Notes: generated from the sequence alone by a model not told the origin. Shown: positions 16,322-26,274, numbered from the stretch's first letter. The stretch is DNA of 64,000 nt from Rhizobium sp. NLR16a (GCF_017948245.1 NZ_CP072865.1:2319501-2383500), one strand, 5' to 3'. Made by a program: numbers and translations.

Positions 16322-16624
16322 ACACGCATTGGGATAACGTTAAGAAGGAGGGCAAGGCCGCAGGGCTTCGACGCCGGCAGCCTCTTTCTCGCAAACGCCT
16401 GTTGGCCGCGAGCCCTCGATGTCGACTCCCCGGCTTTTCTCCATGACAGGATGAAGGAAAGGTTACTCCATTCGACAGCGCTCATGCACGTTTACTCAAC
16501 GGAAAGCCTATCGCCAGATACCGGCCGAAAATCATGCCGCAGTGCAGCGACATTAAGGAACTGGCGAGCTTCCTCCGCAAGGATGCGGGCCAACAGACAG
16601 GTCGACGGGCAAGGGGTTGCTGCC

Positions 16625-17878
16625 GTGTTCAATATCGCTACGGGTCTCGCCATCTGGTGTTCGGAGGCCATGACGCTCGCTTTGGTGCTTTTCGTCGCCT
16701 GGCGCCACAATGTCAGGAACGAAGCCTATCTCTATTGGGGCCTCGGCTTCTTTCTGACCGCCATCGGCTTTGCGATGATCTCGCTGCGCAGCGAAATCCC
16801 CAGCCTGCTTTCCATCGAGGTGGGCAATGCCATCGCGCTGCTCGGCCAGAGCGCCTGGGTGGCGGGCTTTCTGGCGCTCGACCGCAAAAAGATCGAATGG
16901 TGGGCTCTGCTGCCGCCGGCAATCTGGCTTGCCGGGGTCTTTTTGCCCTGGGTCAACACCGATTATTCCAACCGCGTCGTGCTCTATAATCTCGCTTCTG
17001 CGACGGGTGCCACGGCATTGGCCATGGCGGTCGCCGCCGGCGACATGCGCCGCGAGCGCACCCGCATCAAGCTGATGGGGGTGTTCGTTATCCAGGGCTG
17101 CCTGTGTTTCGGCTCGGCGCTGACGATGGCGGTGACGCTGCCAAGCGATATCGAGGCGACCAATCTCGGCGGTGTCTCCGCCATGGCAAGCGCCTTCTTG
17201 CTCACCATCGCCTTCGCGCTCACTTGCCGACTGGTCATGGAACGCTCCGAACGGCATCTACGCGCGATGACGCTGACCGATTCCCTGACCGGCGTGCTCA
17301 ACCGTCGTGGCCTGCTCGGCTATTTCGAGTCCATCCAGGAGAGAGCCCATAGCGAGCAGCGGCAGGTCGCGGTGATCCTTTTCGACCTCGATCATTTCAA
17401 GCGCGTCAACGACCGCTTCGGCCATCAGTCCGGCGACGCCGTGCTCACCGCCTTCGCTCGCATGGCCCGGCAATATATTCCAAACAACATCTTCGGCCGC
17501 ATGGGCGGCGAGGAATTCGCCGCCTTCGCGAGCGTCACAGACCAGACGGAAGCCGAGGCGATCGCCGAAGCGATCCGCACCGAATTCTGCCGCCTTCCCG
17601 TCAGCACTGGCGAAGCGATCGTTCCGGTCACGGTCAGCATTGGCGTCGCCCTCGCCTCCTCGATCGACGCCAATATCGACAAGCTGATCTCGGCCGCCGA
17701 CCGAGCCCTCTATGCGGCCAAAGCCGCCGGCCGCAATTGCACGGTCACCTTCGGCGAAGAGGAAGCGGCGGCCCCGGCGCCGGCCACGCCGAGCACCACC
17801 GCCGGCGAACTCGTGCCGACGGTCGACGACCAGGTCGAGGCGCTGCGGCGCATGGGCGCCCTGTCACGGGCCAGTTAG
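16625..17878 (+). CDS. Membrane diguanylate cyclase (GGDEF)
   Basis: A 417-aa inner-membrane protein that probably makes cyclic di-GMP. About six hydrophobic segments fill the first 200 residues (for example ALVLFVAWRHN, YLYWGLGFFLTAIGFAMIS and LLPPAIWLAGVFLPWV). A GGDEF domain follows, starting TLTDSLTGVLNRRGLLGYFE. Its active site reads GRMGGEEFAAFA, a permitted catalytic GGEEF variant. FDLDHFKRVNDRFGHQSGD supplies metal and substrate contacts. The GTG at 16625 was chosen because AAGGGG lies just before it and the hydrophobic part begins there. A longer frame from 16451 starts with non-protein-like sequence. The low-complexity Ala/Pro tail before the stop is unusual. Confidence 0.87.
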   Translation: MFNIATGLAIWCSEAMTLALVLFVAWRHNVRNEAYLYWGLGFFLTAIGFAMISLRSEIPSLLSIEVGNAIALLGQSAWVAGFLALDRKKIEWWALLPPAIWLAGVFLPWVNTDYSNRVVLYNLASATGATALAMAVAAGDMRRERTRIKLMGVFVIQGCLCFGSALTMAVTLPSDIEATNLGGVSAMASAFLLTIAFALTCRLVMERSERHLRAMTLTDSLTGVLNRRGLLGYFESIQERAHSEQRQVAVILFDLDHFKRVNDRFGHQSGDAVLTAFARMARQYIPNNIFGRMGGEEFAAFASVTDQTEAEAIAEAIRTEFCRLPVSTGEAIVPVTVSIGVALASSIDANIDKLISAADRALYAAKAAGRNCTVTFGEEEAAAPAPATPSTTAGELVPTVDDQVEALRRMGALSRAS

Positions 17879-18027
17879 CCGTAAGTCAAAAAAAGCAGAA
17901 TCAATCCCCGGGCTTAGACACAGATCTTAAAGCCGTTGGCGCATTCAGATCGGGCGCTCCTGGTTCCGTGCCCAACACGCCTCTCCACATCTTTTCGAGG
18001 GCCGGTAAATCCGCTAAGCCTCGGTTC

Positions 18028-19272
18028 ATGACGTTACCGCCCTTCCTTTCGATCGACCCTGCCCTCCGCCATGTCTCGCTGGACGCCCGCAATCCGGCCT
18101 TCTACGGCAACCCGAATGCCGTTTACGCCGCGCTCCACGCCCATTGTCCGACCTTCTACTGGACCGAGCAGAAACAGTGGTTCTTCACCGGCTACGACCA
18201 TGTGAACGCGCTGCTGCGCGACCGCCGCTTCGGCCGGCAGATCCTGCATATCGCCAGCCGCGAGGAACTCGGCCTTGCCGAGCCGATGGCGCATCTTGAA
18301 AGTTTCGATCTCTCGGAACGTTATTCCCTGCTCGAGCTCGAACCACCCGAGCACACGCGGCTGCGCACGCTCGTCAATCGCGCCTTCGTCTCCCGCCATG
18401 TCGAGAAGATGAAGCCGGAGCTTGTCGAGCTTGCCAACCGGCTGATCGACGGCTTCGCGCAGAAGGGCGAGGTCGAGCTGCTCTCGGCCTTTGCCGACAT
18501 CATCCCGGTGACGATGATCGCGCGGATGATCGGCATCCCGGAGGAGATGGGGCCGCAACTGCTCGCCTGGTCGCATGCCTATGTGCGCATGTACATGTTC
18601 GGCCGCACGCGCCGGCAAGAAGAAGAGGCCGAACGGGCCGCCAGAGAATTTTCCGACTATGTCAGAGTAGTGATCGCTGAACGCCGGGCCGAGCCGCGCG
18701 ATGACCTGCTGACCCACATGATCCACACGGAGCACAAGGGTCAGTACCTCACCGAGGAGGAGCTCATTTCAACGACGATCGTGCTGCTCAATGCCGGCCA
18801 TGAAGCGACCGTGCACCAGATCGGCAACTCCGTACACACCATCCTCGACAGCGGCTGCGATCCGGCAGAACTCTTCCGGGATGAAGCGGCGACGGAGCGC
18901 ACCGTCGAGGAAACCCTGCGTATCTGCGCGCCCGTCCACATCTTCCAGCGCTGGGCGCTCGAGCCCGCTGAGATCGACGGCGTTTCCTTCAGGCGCGGCG
19001 ACAAGGTAAGCCTCATCCTCGCCGCCGCCAATCTCGACCCGGCGAAATTCACCGACCCCCTCGCCTTCCGGCCAGACCGAAACGAGGCGCCGAACCTCTC
19101 CTTCGGCGCCGGCATCCATTTCTGCATCGGCGCACCGCTGGCTCGGCTGGAGCTCAACGTCGTCCTGCCGATCCTGTTCGAACGGCTTTCCGGCCTCAGG
19201 CTGGCGAAGACGCCCGTCGTCAAGGACGTCTATCATTTTCACGGGCTCGACCGGCTGGATCTCCGGTGGTGA
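18028..19272 (+). CDS. Cytochrome P450
   Basis: A 414-aa soluble bacterial P450 monooxygenase. The heme-binding loop is FGAGIHFCIGAPLARLEL, with the thiolate Cys near residue 366. The I-helix carries LLNAGHEAT near residue 255, and the K-helix glutamate-arginine pair is in VEETLRICAP. It would need separate ferredoxin and reductase partners, and none is nearby. The substrate is unknown. The ATG at 18028 gives the usual length, and a longer frame from 17737 overlaps the cyclase gene. It may be cotranscribed with the preceding cyclase gene, 150 bases away, without obvious functional linkage. Confidence 0.93.
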   Translation: MTLPPFLSIDPALRHVSLDARNPAFYGNPNAVYAALHAHCPTFYWTEQKQWFFTGYDHVNALLRDRRFGRQILHIASREELGLAEPMAHLESFDLSERYSLLELEPPEHTRLRTLVNRAFVSRHVEKMKPELVELANRLIDGFAQKGEVELLSAFADIIPVTMIARMIGIPEEMGPQLLAWSHAYVRMYMFGRTRRQEEEAERAAREFSDYVRVVIAERRAEPRDDLLTHMIHTEHKGQYLTEEELISTTIVLLNAGHEATVHQIGNSVHTILDSGCDPAELFRDEAATERTVEETLRICAPVHIFQRWALEPAEIDGVSFRRGDKVSLILAAANLDPAKFTDPLAFRPDRNEAPNLSFGAGIHFCIGAPLARLELNVVLPILFERLSGLRLAKTPVVKDVYHFHGLDRLDLRW

Positions 19273-19333
19273 TCGGCGCCGGTCGGCAGATCAGCGGAAG
19301 CTCTGCGCGGCGTGCTTGTGCGATCTCGCGGCA

Positions 19334-21463
19334 TTACGCTGCCTGTTCTTGAAGCTTGCTGGATATGTCGAGCGCCGACATGGGTTTTCCGATCAAATAG
19401 CCTTGCAGTTGGTCGCAGCCGGCCTCCCGCAAGATCGCCGCCTGGCGGATATTCTCGATGCCTTCCGCGGTCACGGGAATCTGCAGAGCGGTCGCCAAAG
19501 CGATGGTCGCCTTGAGAACATCGGCGCCATTGGAGGCCTGGTCGAGAGCGGAGACCAGCGAGCGATCGATCTTCATCCGATCAAAGCCGAACTGCCGCAA
19601 TGCGCCGATGCTTGCATAGCCGCAGCCGAAGTCGTCGAGCGCGAATTTGATACCGACCCGCTTGAGGTGATCTATCGACCGACGCGCCTGATCCGGATTG
19701 GTCATGAGGACGCCTTCGGTGATTTCCAATGTCAGGCGCCTGGGATCGAAATCGAGTTCCTGCAGGAGAGAGATCACCTCGGCGGCAAATTCCGGATTGC
19801 AGAGCTGGACCGGCGAAACGTTGACGGATAACGCTAAACCGGGCCAGTTCTTGGCGTGCTCGATCGATGTTTTCAGCATGTGACCGCCGAGAGCATCGAT
19901 GAGGCCGCATCTTTCAGCAAGCGGAATGAAAATCTCCGGACTGATATTTCCTGTCGCAGTGCGCCAGCGGGCTAGCGCTTCAAGACCGGTGACAACGCCC
20001 GTCGTCGCCGAAACGAGAGGTTGGAAGACGGCTTCGATCGCGCCATTGCCGATGGCATTCTTCAACAGAGTTTCCAGTTCGGCGACCCTTTGGCGCTCCC
20101 GATCCAACTCGGGGTCGTATTCGATCGCCCGCCCTCTGCCATTTTCCTTGGCGCGGTAGAGCGCCATGTCAGCCCTGCGCAAAAGCTCCAGGGGCTCAAT
20201 GTCTGCGTCACGCGCAGCAGCGCCGATGCTCGCGCCAACCTCGATCGTTCGTCCATCGATTTTGAAGGGTTCGGCAAACAGCGCCAGAATCGTCTCTTCT
20301 ATCTCCTGACGCGCGACAGTTCCGACCTGGACCAGAGCGAACTCGTCGCCCCCCAACCGGGCCACGGCAACGACTTCGGGGTGGCAGGCGATCAGCGCGT
20401 TCGAGACGATCCGGATCAGATCATCCCCGACCGCATGCCCCCAGGCGTCATTGACCGCCTTGAAACCGTCGAGATCGACCAGGTAGAGCCGAGGCGGCGA
20501 AATCTCCGAGCCTTTCAGGTCTTCCAGCAGGGCGAGAAGCCCATGCCTGTTCAGGAGGCCGCTCAGGCTATCGTGGTTCGCTTCGAAAATCGCTGCTTGC
20601 GCCAGTTGACGAAGACGCCGCGCTTCGGCTGCGCCCACCAGCAGAACGCCGGCCAGGAACAGCACGAGAATGATGATAGCGGCCGCAACAAAAGGGTAGA
20701 CCTGTCGGAACACGGCGCTTCCCGGCGCTTTGCTCGGCCAGACGAGATGGCCGATGACGCCACCCTTCATATCCGTGATCGGTGTGTTCAGCAGACTCGG
20801 CTCGGGCGCGGCGGCAAGGCGCAAGCCCTCGAGTTCGTGTTCGTTCGAAAGCGTGCTGAGAACGTCCGAGTTGAATTCCTTGTAGAAGCTCAGCACGCTG
20901 AGCTTCGTCGGAAGCTCGCCTTCCGCTTGATAAGGCTGGATCGGTTGTGACGCGATGAGCGCGATGCCGGTTTCCGTCTTGATGAAATTGACAACCGGCG
21001 CCTGTCCGAAATCGGTGGCCGTATTGATCTGCCGGTAGAAAGCTTCGCCGAAAAAGGCGCTCGGCTGGAAGGGCTTGCCTTTGGCATAGGCGGAGACGAT
21101 CGACGAGCGGTCGGGACCGGTCACGATGGCGCCGTCGTAAAGCGGATAATCCTCGCTGGTTTTACCCCAGTTCTCATAAGCCCAATCCGCGGCGCCGGGA
21201 GATGCGATCGCCTTATAGGCATCATCCCATACGGCGTTGTCAGTCGTTGTCGCGCTCAGGCGGCTGACAAAGGCTGCGATCGCCGCGCGAGCGGCGCGGC
21301 TGGCTCTGGCATCATCGATTTCGTTCGCCGACCGCGTCATCGTGGCGACGACATGCGCCATGAGGCCGGTCAAGACGAGCGCGACGACGAGGAAGAAAAC
21401 GGTTGTCGCAATGATGGAAGACGTTTGGGTTCGAACGTGCCTACCCGCAAGATTCGACGACAT
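19334..21463 (-). CDS. CHASE4-GGDEF-EAL cyclic di-GMP enzyme
   Basis: A 709-aa two-membrane-segment sensor. The first hydrophobic segment IIATTVFFLVVALVLTGLMA (residues 17-36) is followed by a periplasmic CHASE4-like domain with DNAVWDDAYKAI. A second hydrophobic segment, AAAIIILVLFLAGVLLVGAA, ends near residue 280. The GGDEF domain has LGGDEFALV near residue 370. The EAL domain has EALARW near 494, and LEITEGVLM, LDDFGCGYASIGAL, MKIDRSL and TAEGIEN follow. Both catalytic sites look intact, so either synthesis or hydrolysis of c-di-GMP is possible. The nearby cyclase and the PilZ-containing BcsA at the right end make a role in attachment plausible. Confidence 0.93.
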   Translation of the reverse strand: MSSNLAGRHVRTQTSSIIATTVFFLVVALVLTGLMAHVVATMTRSANEIDDARASRAARAAIAAFVSRLSATTTDNAVWDDAYKAIASPGAADWAYENWGKTSEDYPLYDGAIVTGPDRSSIVSAYAKGKPFQPSAFFGEAFYRQINTATDFGQAPVVNFIKTETGIALIASQPIQPYQAEGELPTKLSVLSFYKEFNSDVLSTLSNEHELEGLRLAAAPEPSLLNTPITDMKGGVIGHLVWPSKAPGSAVFRQVYPFVAAAIIILVLFLAGVLLVGAAEARRLRQLAQAAIFEANHDSLSGLLNRHGLLALLEDLKGSEISPPRLYLVDLDGFKAVNDAWGHAVGDDLIRIVSNALIACHPEVVAVARLGGDEFALVQVGTVARQEIEETILALFAEPFKIDGRTIEVGASIGAAARDADIEPLELLRRADMALYRAKENGRGRAIEYDPELDRERQRVAELETLLKNAIGNGAIEAVFQPLVSATTGVVTGLEALARWRTATGNISPEIFIPLAERCGLIDALGGHMLKTSIEHAKNWPGLALSVNVSPVQLCNPEFAAEVISLLQELDFDPRRLTLEITEGVLMTNPDQARRSIDHLKRVGIKFALDDFGCGYASIGALRQFGFDRMKIDRSLVSALDQASNGADVLKATIALATALQIPVTAEGIENIRQAAILREAGCDQLQGYLIGKPMSALDISSKLQEQAA

Positions 21464-21695
21464 GCCAATCCCGAAAAGATGAACTGCAAGGTCATGTCTG
21501 TGGTGACGGCAGGAGACATCATGTCCGCAATGCGCTGCAGATAAGGTCTAGCATTTGACGATGTAGGTCTCGTTAATGGGAAAGATCAAATGCCCTCTAT
21601 CCGTGAAAGAGAGGCGGTTATTTCGGGGGAAACGGATCATAATCGCCGCAAACCGGGACAGACCGCCATCGCCAAAGCCGGCTCGCAGCCGCTGT

Positions 21696-22046
21696 TCAGA
21701 CCTTGATCACATAGTCCTTGCGAGTCGTTTCAACGACTTCCCAGGTTCCCTTGAAGCCGGGCCTCAAGATCATTCGGTCGCCCTCCCTCAGGTGGACCGG
21801 CTCACCGCCGTCCTCCGTGACGATCGAATGGCCTGACAGCAGGCTGAAATATTCCCACTCCTCGTAAACGATCCGCCACTTGCCGGGTGTCGCCTCCCAG
21901 ATCCCGGAATAGAGGCCGCCGTCGCCCTCCTCCAGATTCCAGGTGCGAAATTGCGGATCACCGGAGATGATCCGAGCGGGCTCCGGCGCGCCGAACTCGG
22001 GTTCGACATTGTCGATGTTGAAGGTGATGAAATTCGCCGCAACCAT
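21696..22046 (-). CDS. Cupin (DUF861-type) protein
   Basis: A 116-aa single-domain cupin of the DUF861/cupin_3 type. The pattern includes YSGIWEATPGKWRIVYEEWEYFSLLSGH, with HLREGDRMILRPGFKGTWEVVE after it, typical of this family, whose function is often unknown. The ATG at 22046 follows a purine-rich AGAGAGG stretch. A longer frame to 22184 lacks support. The gene has no obvious partner. The 232 bases on its downstream side up to the CHASE4 gene show no gene. Confidence 0.75.
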   Translation of the reverse strand: MVAANFITFNIDNVEPEFGAPEPARIISGDPQFRTWNLEEGDGGLYSGIWEATPGKWRIVYEEWEYFSLLSGHSIVTEDGGEPVHLREGDRMILRPGFKGTWEVVETTRKDYVIKV

Positions 22047-22304
22047 CGTGGACCTCTCCGCTGTCAGTGTCGTTTGCGGCAAGGGTCTGCGCGCGATTGT
22101 TTGAAATTTGTCTCTCGTCTCACAGGGCATTGACCGCGCTTGGGAACCTCCAGGAGCCCCTTCTCCCATCACCTTGAGCGACATTTGTGAAGATGGCGGT
22201 TAGAATTGTCGGTAGTGCTTTCAGTTTGTGAGAGTTTTGCCTGCCTTGGCCGCGGCCGCATCTGACGCAATGCCAGGCTGATAAGGAGCCGCTTGAAATA
22301 GGGG

Positions 22305-22616
22305 CTATCTTGGCGCGGCCGAACGCAGGTCCGGTCGCCGCTCTGTCACTCCGACGGGGACGACTGTCAGAGCAGCGATACCCGCTTCATCGGCTGCAAG
22401 CAGAAGCGCCTCGCGGAATCGTTCCGGGCTAATTTTCCCGGTAATTGCATCGACACAGGCTTTTACGGCAGCGACGTATTCCTCGCCGTCATCAGAAGGC
22501 CAATCGTTGATCAGGAGATGCGCCGCATCGCCGAGCGTCCGGACGATCTTGCGTGTTGCCGGACCGCGCAAAGCAAGCGCGACCGGCGTGAATGCCGATG
22601 ATGTATTCCAGCACAT
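22305..22616 (-). CDS. DUF982 family protein
   Basis: A 103-aa protein of the DUF982 family, a small family amplified in rhizobia. The family pattern is visible: an N-terminal PVALALRG, then RTLGDAAHLLINDWPSDDGEEYVAAVKACVDAITGK, then FREALLLAADEAGI. The function is not known. The start at 22616 follows a GGGGACG ribosome-binding site. It is monocistronic. The bases 22617-22905 upstream show no gene. Confidence 0.75.
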   Translation of the reverse strand: MCWNTSSAFTPVALALRGPATRKIVRTLGDAAHLLINDWPSDDGEEYVAAVKACVDAITGKISPERFREALLLAADEAGIAALTVVPVGVTERRPDLRSAAPR

Positions 22617-22905
22617 CGTCCCCGACCCCTCAAAGGCATGGTTACTGCAATCCTAACCGCGCAACATACGCTTGTTTTCTGAAATTTGGAATTGAAAACT
22701 GAGCAATAAAACTGCTTCAACGTGAAGTAGCGGAGACTAAAGAAAGGGGCTCAGGGACCTCCTGTCCGGGCGTCCTGAGGCCCGGCGATATGGGTCGCGC
22801 TGATTACGAGGACAGCAATTGATACGACCGATTTGCAACCGGTCGCCACCGAAGTGCAGCCGCTCAGCGTTTGGCACGAAGCCCATGGCCGCCATCATGG
22901 ACCTG

Positions 22906-23283
22906 TCAGTGCGTGTGGGTACTGGTCACTCTGACATAATAGCCGTCGGGATCGATAAGGCGAAAGTCACGCAGTCCCCAAGGCTGCACGGCGAGGGCGG
23001 AAAGTGGCCAGCCGCTCTCGTCCGCCTTGCGATAGGCATCCTCGACATCAGCGACCTTCAGGACGATCTCGACGCCGAGGCCGACCCTGTCGCCAATTTC
23101 GCCGCGTAACGGATGATCGCTCGAAAGGACGCTTCGCGAATTGATCGCGATGGCGGCGTCGCCGTTTCTCAACATCGCATATTCCGTGCTCGTCGAGCCC
23201 TCGACTTCAAAGCCCAGGACTCGCTGATAGAAATCAATCGATGTCCGGGGCGTTTGGACAAACAACTCCAACGTCAGGTGCAA
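22906..23283 (-). CDS. VOC / glyoxalase-bleomycin resistance family protein
   Basis: A small vicinal-oxygen-chelate fold protein of about 125 aa. One domain is seen: ELFVQTPRTSIDFYQRVLGF at the start, then GVEIVLKVADVEDAYRKADESGW, and RDFRLIDPDGYYVRVTS at the end. Members are metal-dependent isomerases, dioxygenases or drug-binding proteins. The substrate here is unknown. The preferred start is the TTG at 23283, with GAGGGAGG just before it. The ATG at 23418 would overlap the upstream kinase gene and add residues unlike the fold. It probably shares an operon with that gene. Confidence 0.75.
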   Translation of the reverse strand: MHLTLELFVQTPRTSIDFYQRVLGFEVEGSTSTEYAMLRNGDAAIAINSRSVLSSDHPLRGEIGDRVGLGVEIVLKVADVEDAYRKADESGWPLSALAVQPWGLRDFRLIDPDGYYVRVTSTHTH

Positions 23284-23377
23284 CTGCGCCTCCCTCTGCG
23301 CGAATTCTATGCTTTTACCAGAACAAGCGGACGAACCGCCGCACTGGAACGGCCAAACTTCAACTGCTTGGTCCGGA

Positions 23378-23896
23378 TCAAACACGCTGCCGCCGCAATT
23401 CGCGAAGGACTCGTTCAATTCCCTGTTCCACCGTCAGCTTCGATGTGTCGAGAATTTCGCATCCGTATGTCGCTGCTTCGTGCCGTAGGAAGGCGGCCCA
23501 GTTCATCATATCCGGATTTGCCAACTCAGGCTGGCCTCGATCAATCGAAAGGCGCCGGGCTCGGGTGTCGTCGTCGCAATCGATCAGGAGGCAGGAATGC
23601 GAACCGATCCCGGCACGTTCGGCAGCTTCGGCCAGAAAGGAAAAACGCGACTGCCCCTCGAACAGGACGCTACGTCCTTCTGCCAGGAGCGGCGACAGTC
23701 GCGATATCCATGCGAAAGTGGCCGCTCTCTGCCATTCTTCGACGGAGCCGAATTGGTCAACCATCTCTTGCATAGGCGGAACGCCGATGCTGTCCTTGTA
23801 AAAGACTTCGATCTCCTGCCCGTGCCGGCGTCCGACAGCCTCAGCAATGGTAGTTTTCCCGGCTCCCGATGCGCCGGTGAGAATGACGAGTGGCAT
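23378..23896 (-). CDS. P-loop kinase / AAA-type ATPase
   Basis: A 172-aa P-loop protein. The Walker A GASGAGKTT sits at the very start, and the overall arrangement resembles small nucleoside, gluconate or shikimate-type kinases (VLFEGQSRFSFLAEAAERAG and LLIDCDDDTRARRLSIDRGQPEL in the lid region). The phosphate acceptor cannot be named. The ATG at 23896 places the beta-strand MPLVIL directly before the P-loop. A frame extended to 24001 is not protein-like at its start. It lies just downstream of metY and upstream of the VOC gene on the same strand. Confidence 0.75.
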   Translation of the reverse strand: MPLVILTGASGAGKTTIAEAVGRRHGQEIEVFYKDSIGVPPMQEMVDQFGSVEEWQRAATFAWISRLSPLLAEGRSVLFEGQSRFSFLAEAAERAGIGSHSCLLIDCDDDTRARRLSIDRGQPELANPDMMNWAAFLRHEAATYGCEILDTSKLTVEQGIERVLRELRRQRV

Positions 23897-24001
23897 GAAT
23901 GTTCCCGCAATGGCGGCCAGCAGAAGGCATCCGCAAGGCGGCGCTGGTTGTATTTCGACAATGATCGTCTGCGAAATTACAACGTTTGCTGCGAAGGACA
24001 A

Positions 24002-25285
24002 TCAGATCTTCGAGAGCGCCTGCTCAAGATCGGCGATGATGTCGTTAACGTCCTCGATGCCGATGGAAAGCCGCACCACGTCGGGTCCGGCGCCGGCGGC
24101 GATTTTCTGCTCGTCGCTCAGTTGCCGGTGCGTCGTCGAGGCCGGATGAATGACGAGCGAGCGGGTGTCGCCGATATTGGCCAGATGGGAGAAGAGCTCA
24201 AGTCCTTCGACCAGAGTCTTGCCAGCCTCATAACCGCCCCGGATGCCGAAGGTGAAGACGGAGCCTGCGCCCTTCGGCGAATAACGCTGCTGCAGGGCAT
24301 GGTTCGGATCGTCTTCAAGGCCGGCATAATTCACCCAAGCGATCTTGCTGTGCGCCTTCAGCCACCGGGCGACAGCGATGGCATTGTCGCTGTGGCGCTG
24401 CATTCTGAGCGGCAGCGTCTCGATGCCGGTCAGAATCAGGAAGGCATTGAAGGGCGAAATCGCCGGGCCGAGGTCGCGCAGGCCGAGCACGCGGGCAGCG
24501 ATCGCAAAGGCGAAATTGCCGAAAGTCGCGTGCAGCACCATGCCGTTATATTCCGGTCGCGGGCTAGACAGCATCGGGTAATTGCCTGACTTCGACCAGT
24601 CGAAGGTGCCGCCGTCGACGATAAGGCCGCCCATGGAGTTGCCGTGGCCGCCGAGAAATTTCGTCAGCGAGTGCACGACGATATCGGCGCCGTGCTCGAT
24701 CGGACGGATGAGATAGGGTGTTGCCATCGTGTTGTCGACGATCAGCGGCAGGCCGTGGCGATGAGCGACGTCGGCAATAGCGGCGATATCGACGAAAGTG
24801 CCGCCCGGATTGGCAAGGCTTTCGATGAAGATGCCGCGGGTCTTGTCGTCGATCTGGCTTTCGAAGCTCGCCGGATCGGCGGAATCGGCCCAGCGCACCT
24901 GCCAGCCGAAATTCTCGAAAGCATGGCCGAACTGATTGATCGAGCCGCCATAGAGCTTGCGGGCGGCGATAAAATTTTCGCCCGGGCGCATGATGGTGTG
25001 GAAGACGATCATCTGCGCCGCGTGGCCGGAGGCGACGGCAAGGGCCGCCGTACCGCCCTCGAGCGCGGCGACGCGTTCCTCGAGCACGGCCTGCGTCGGG
25101 TTCATGATGCGGGTGTAAATATTACCGAAGGCCTGCAGGCCGAAGAGGGCGGCGGCATGGTCGGAATCGTTGAAGACGAAAGCGGTCGTCTGGTAGATCG
25201 GCGTCACCCGTGCGCCGGTCGCTGGGTCGGGCTGTGCGCCTGCGTGGATCGCCAAGGTGTTGAATCCAGGATCGTTCTTGGCCAT
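24002..25285 (-). CDS. metY: O-acetylhomoserine sulfhydrylase
   Basis: A 427-aa PLP-dependent Cys/Met-metabolism enzyme that makes homocysteine from O-acetylhomoserine and sulfide, a direct sulfhydrylation route to methionine. The PLP lysine is Lys209 in [24 protein letters not shown] and [10 protein letters not shown] are conserved PLP and tetramer contacts. The long C-terminal domain with [18 protein letters not shown] is typical. The ATG at 25285 follows CGGAGGG. I looked upstream for a SAM-II riboswitch and did not find its conserved parts. Confidence 0.92.
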   Translation of the reverse strand: MAKNDPGFNTLAIHAGAQPDPATGARVTPIYQTTAFVFNDSDHAAALFGLQAFGNIYTRIMNPTQAVLEERVAALEGGTAALAVASGHAAQMIVFHTIMRPGENFIAARKLYGGSINQFGHAFENFGWQVRWADSADPASFESQIDDKTRGIFIESLANPGGTFVDIAAIADVAHRHGLPLIVDNTMATPYLIRPIEHGADIVVHSLTKFLGGHGNSMGGLIVDGGTFDWSKSGNYPMLSSPRPEYNGMVLHATFGNFAFAIAARVLGLRDLGPAISPFNAFLILTGIETLPLRMQRHSDNAIAVARWLKAHSKIAWVNYAGLEDDPNHALQQRYSPKGAGSVFTFGIRGGYEAGKTLVEGLELFSHLANIGDTRSLVIHPASTTHRQLSDEQKIAAGAGPDVVRLSIGIEDVNDIIADLEQALSKI

Positions 25286-25404
25286 GTCGCCCTCCGAATT
25301 GTTGATCACGAGGCAGGATCATAGCTTGTCGCCGACGAAAGTTAATCGCGATCCGTTTCAACCCTTGGGCGTTCGATGGAAAATCCCTCTCAGGGCAGCC
25401 CTGC

Positions 25405-25833
25405 TCAGGCAATGAGACGGGGATATTCGATCGCCGGGCAACGGTTCATCACCACTCTAATGCCGGCAGCCTCCGCTTTTGCCGCCGCGGCATCGTCGCG
25501 GACGCCAAGCTGAGCCCAGATGACCTTCGGTAGCGGCCTCAGCGCCAACGCCTCGTTAACGACCCCATCGAGATATTCGGCGGCGCGAAAGACGTCGACC
25601 ATATCGATCGGCACCGGAACGTCGGCAAGCCGGGCATAGACGGTGCGGCCTTGGATCTGTTTGCCCGCCTGCCCCGGATTGACGGGTATGACCTCATAGC
25701 CGCGCGACAGCAGATAGCCCATGACGCCGTTGCTCGGCCGCGCCGGCTTGGGCGAGGCACCGGTCAGGGCGATGGTCTTTACCGATTGCAGGATTCCGGT
25801 GAGATAATCATCCGTGTAGGCGTCATGATCCAT
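25405..25833 (-). CDS. CoA-binding domain protein
   Basis: A 142-aa single CoA_binding domain of the YccU type, a Rossmann-like fold related to the succinyl-CoA synthetase alpha subunit. The nucleotide loop is TIALTGASPKPARPSNGVMG near residue 20. The second strand is GYEVIPVNPG, and VWAQLGVRDDAAAAKAEAAG and VMNRCPAIEYPRL come near the end. The biochemical role is undefined in the family. The start at 25833 gives good spacing from GGAG. Another ATG six bases upstream is too near it. The gene is upstream of metY on the same strand. Confidence 0.85.
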   Translation of the reverse strand: MDHDAYTDDYLTGILQSVKTIALTGASPKPARPSNGVMGYLLSRGYEVIPVNPGQAGKQIQGRTVYARLADVPVPIDMVDVFRAAEYLDGVVNEALALRPLPKVIWAQLGVRDDAAAAKAEAAGIRVVMNRCPAIEYPRLIA

Positions 25834-25950
25834 TTCCATTTCTCCATTCCGGGAATGCCTTTGAGCCCGCCGGCATTTTTTGGCATGTCGACAAAACCGG
25901 CTGCACGTGTTTTGCGTATATAGGAGTTGAATGGCTCTGAGGATGATTCA

Positions 25951-26274
25951 ATGAGAAATATTGCTCTTGCCCTCACGCTTGTGCTCGCCGCGTCACCCGC
26001 AGCGGCGATTTCGCGCTACAACCCGCTCACCATGAGCTGCGCCAGCGTGCGGGCGGCCATCCACAATCAGGGCGCCGTCATCTTCCGCTACCAATCTCCC
26101 CGCGGGCTACCGCTTTATGATCGCTACGTCCGCAACAGCAATTATTGTGACGCAACCGATTATGCGGAGTGGACCCATATCCCGTCAAAGGACGATCCCC
26201 GCTGCCCGGTTCTGAACTGCCAAAACCTAGACAACCTTGACGGGATGCTCTTCATTCCGAATCATCAGCTCTGA
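25951..26274 (+). CDS. Small secreted cysteine-containing protein
   Basis: A 107-aa exported protein of unknown function that I believe is conserved in rhizobia. The signal peptide NIALALTLVLAASPAAA is clear, with cleavage near residue 19. The mature protein has four cysteines (SCASV, YCDAT, RCPVLNC) that could form two disulfides, and aromatic motifs VIFRYQSPRGLPLYDRYVR. The ATG at 25951 follows GAGGA. An in-frame TTG at 25927 would put extra residues before the signal peptide. It is a single gene. Periplasmic location is inferred. Confidence 0.75.
   Translation: MRNIALALTLVLAASPAAAISRYNPLTMSCASVRAAIHNQGAVIFRYQSPRGLPLYDRYVRNSNYCDATDYAEWTHIPSKDDPRCPVLNCQNLDNLDGMLFIPNHQL

Noticed and set aside
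25286..25404. Possible SAM riboswitch before metY
   Set aside because: The conserved pieces of SAM-II and related aptamers were looked for and are not present.
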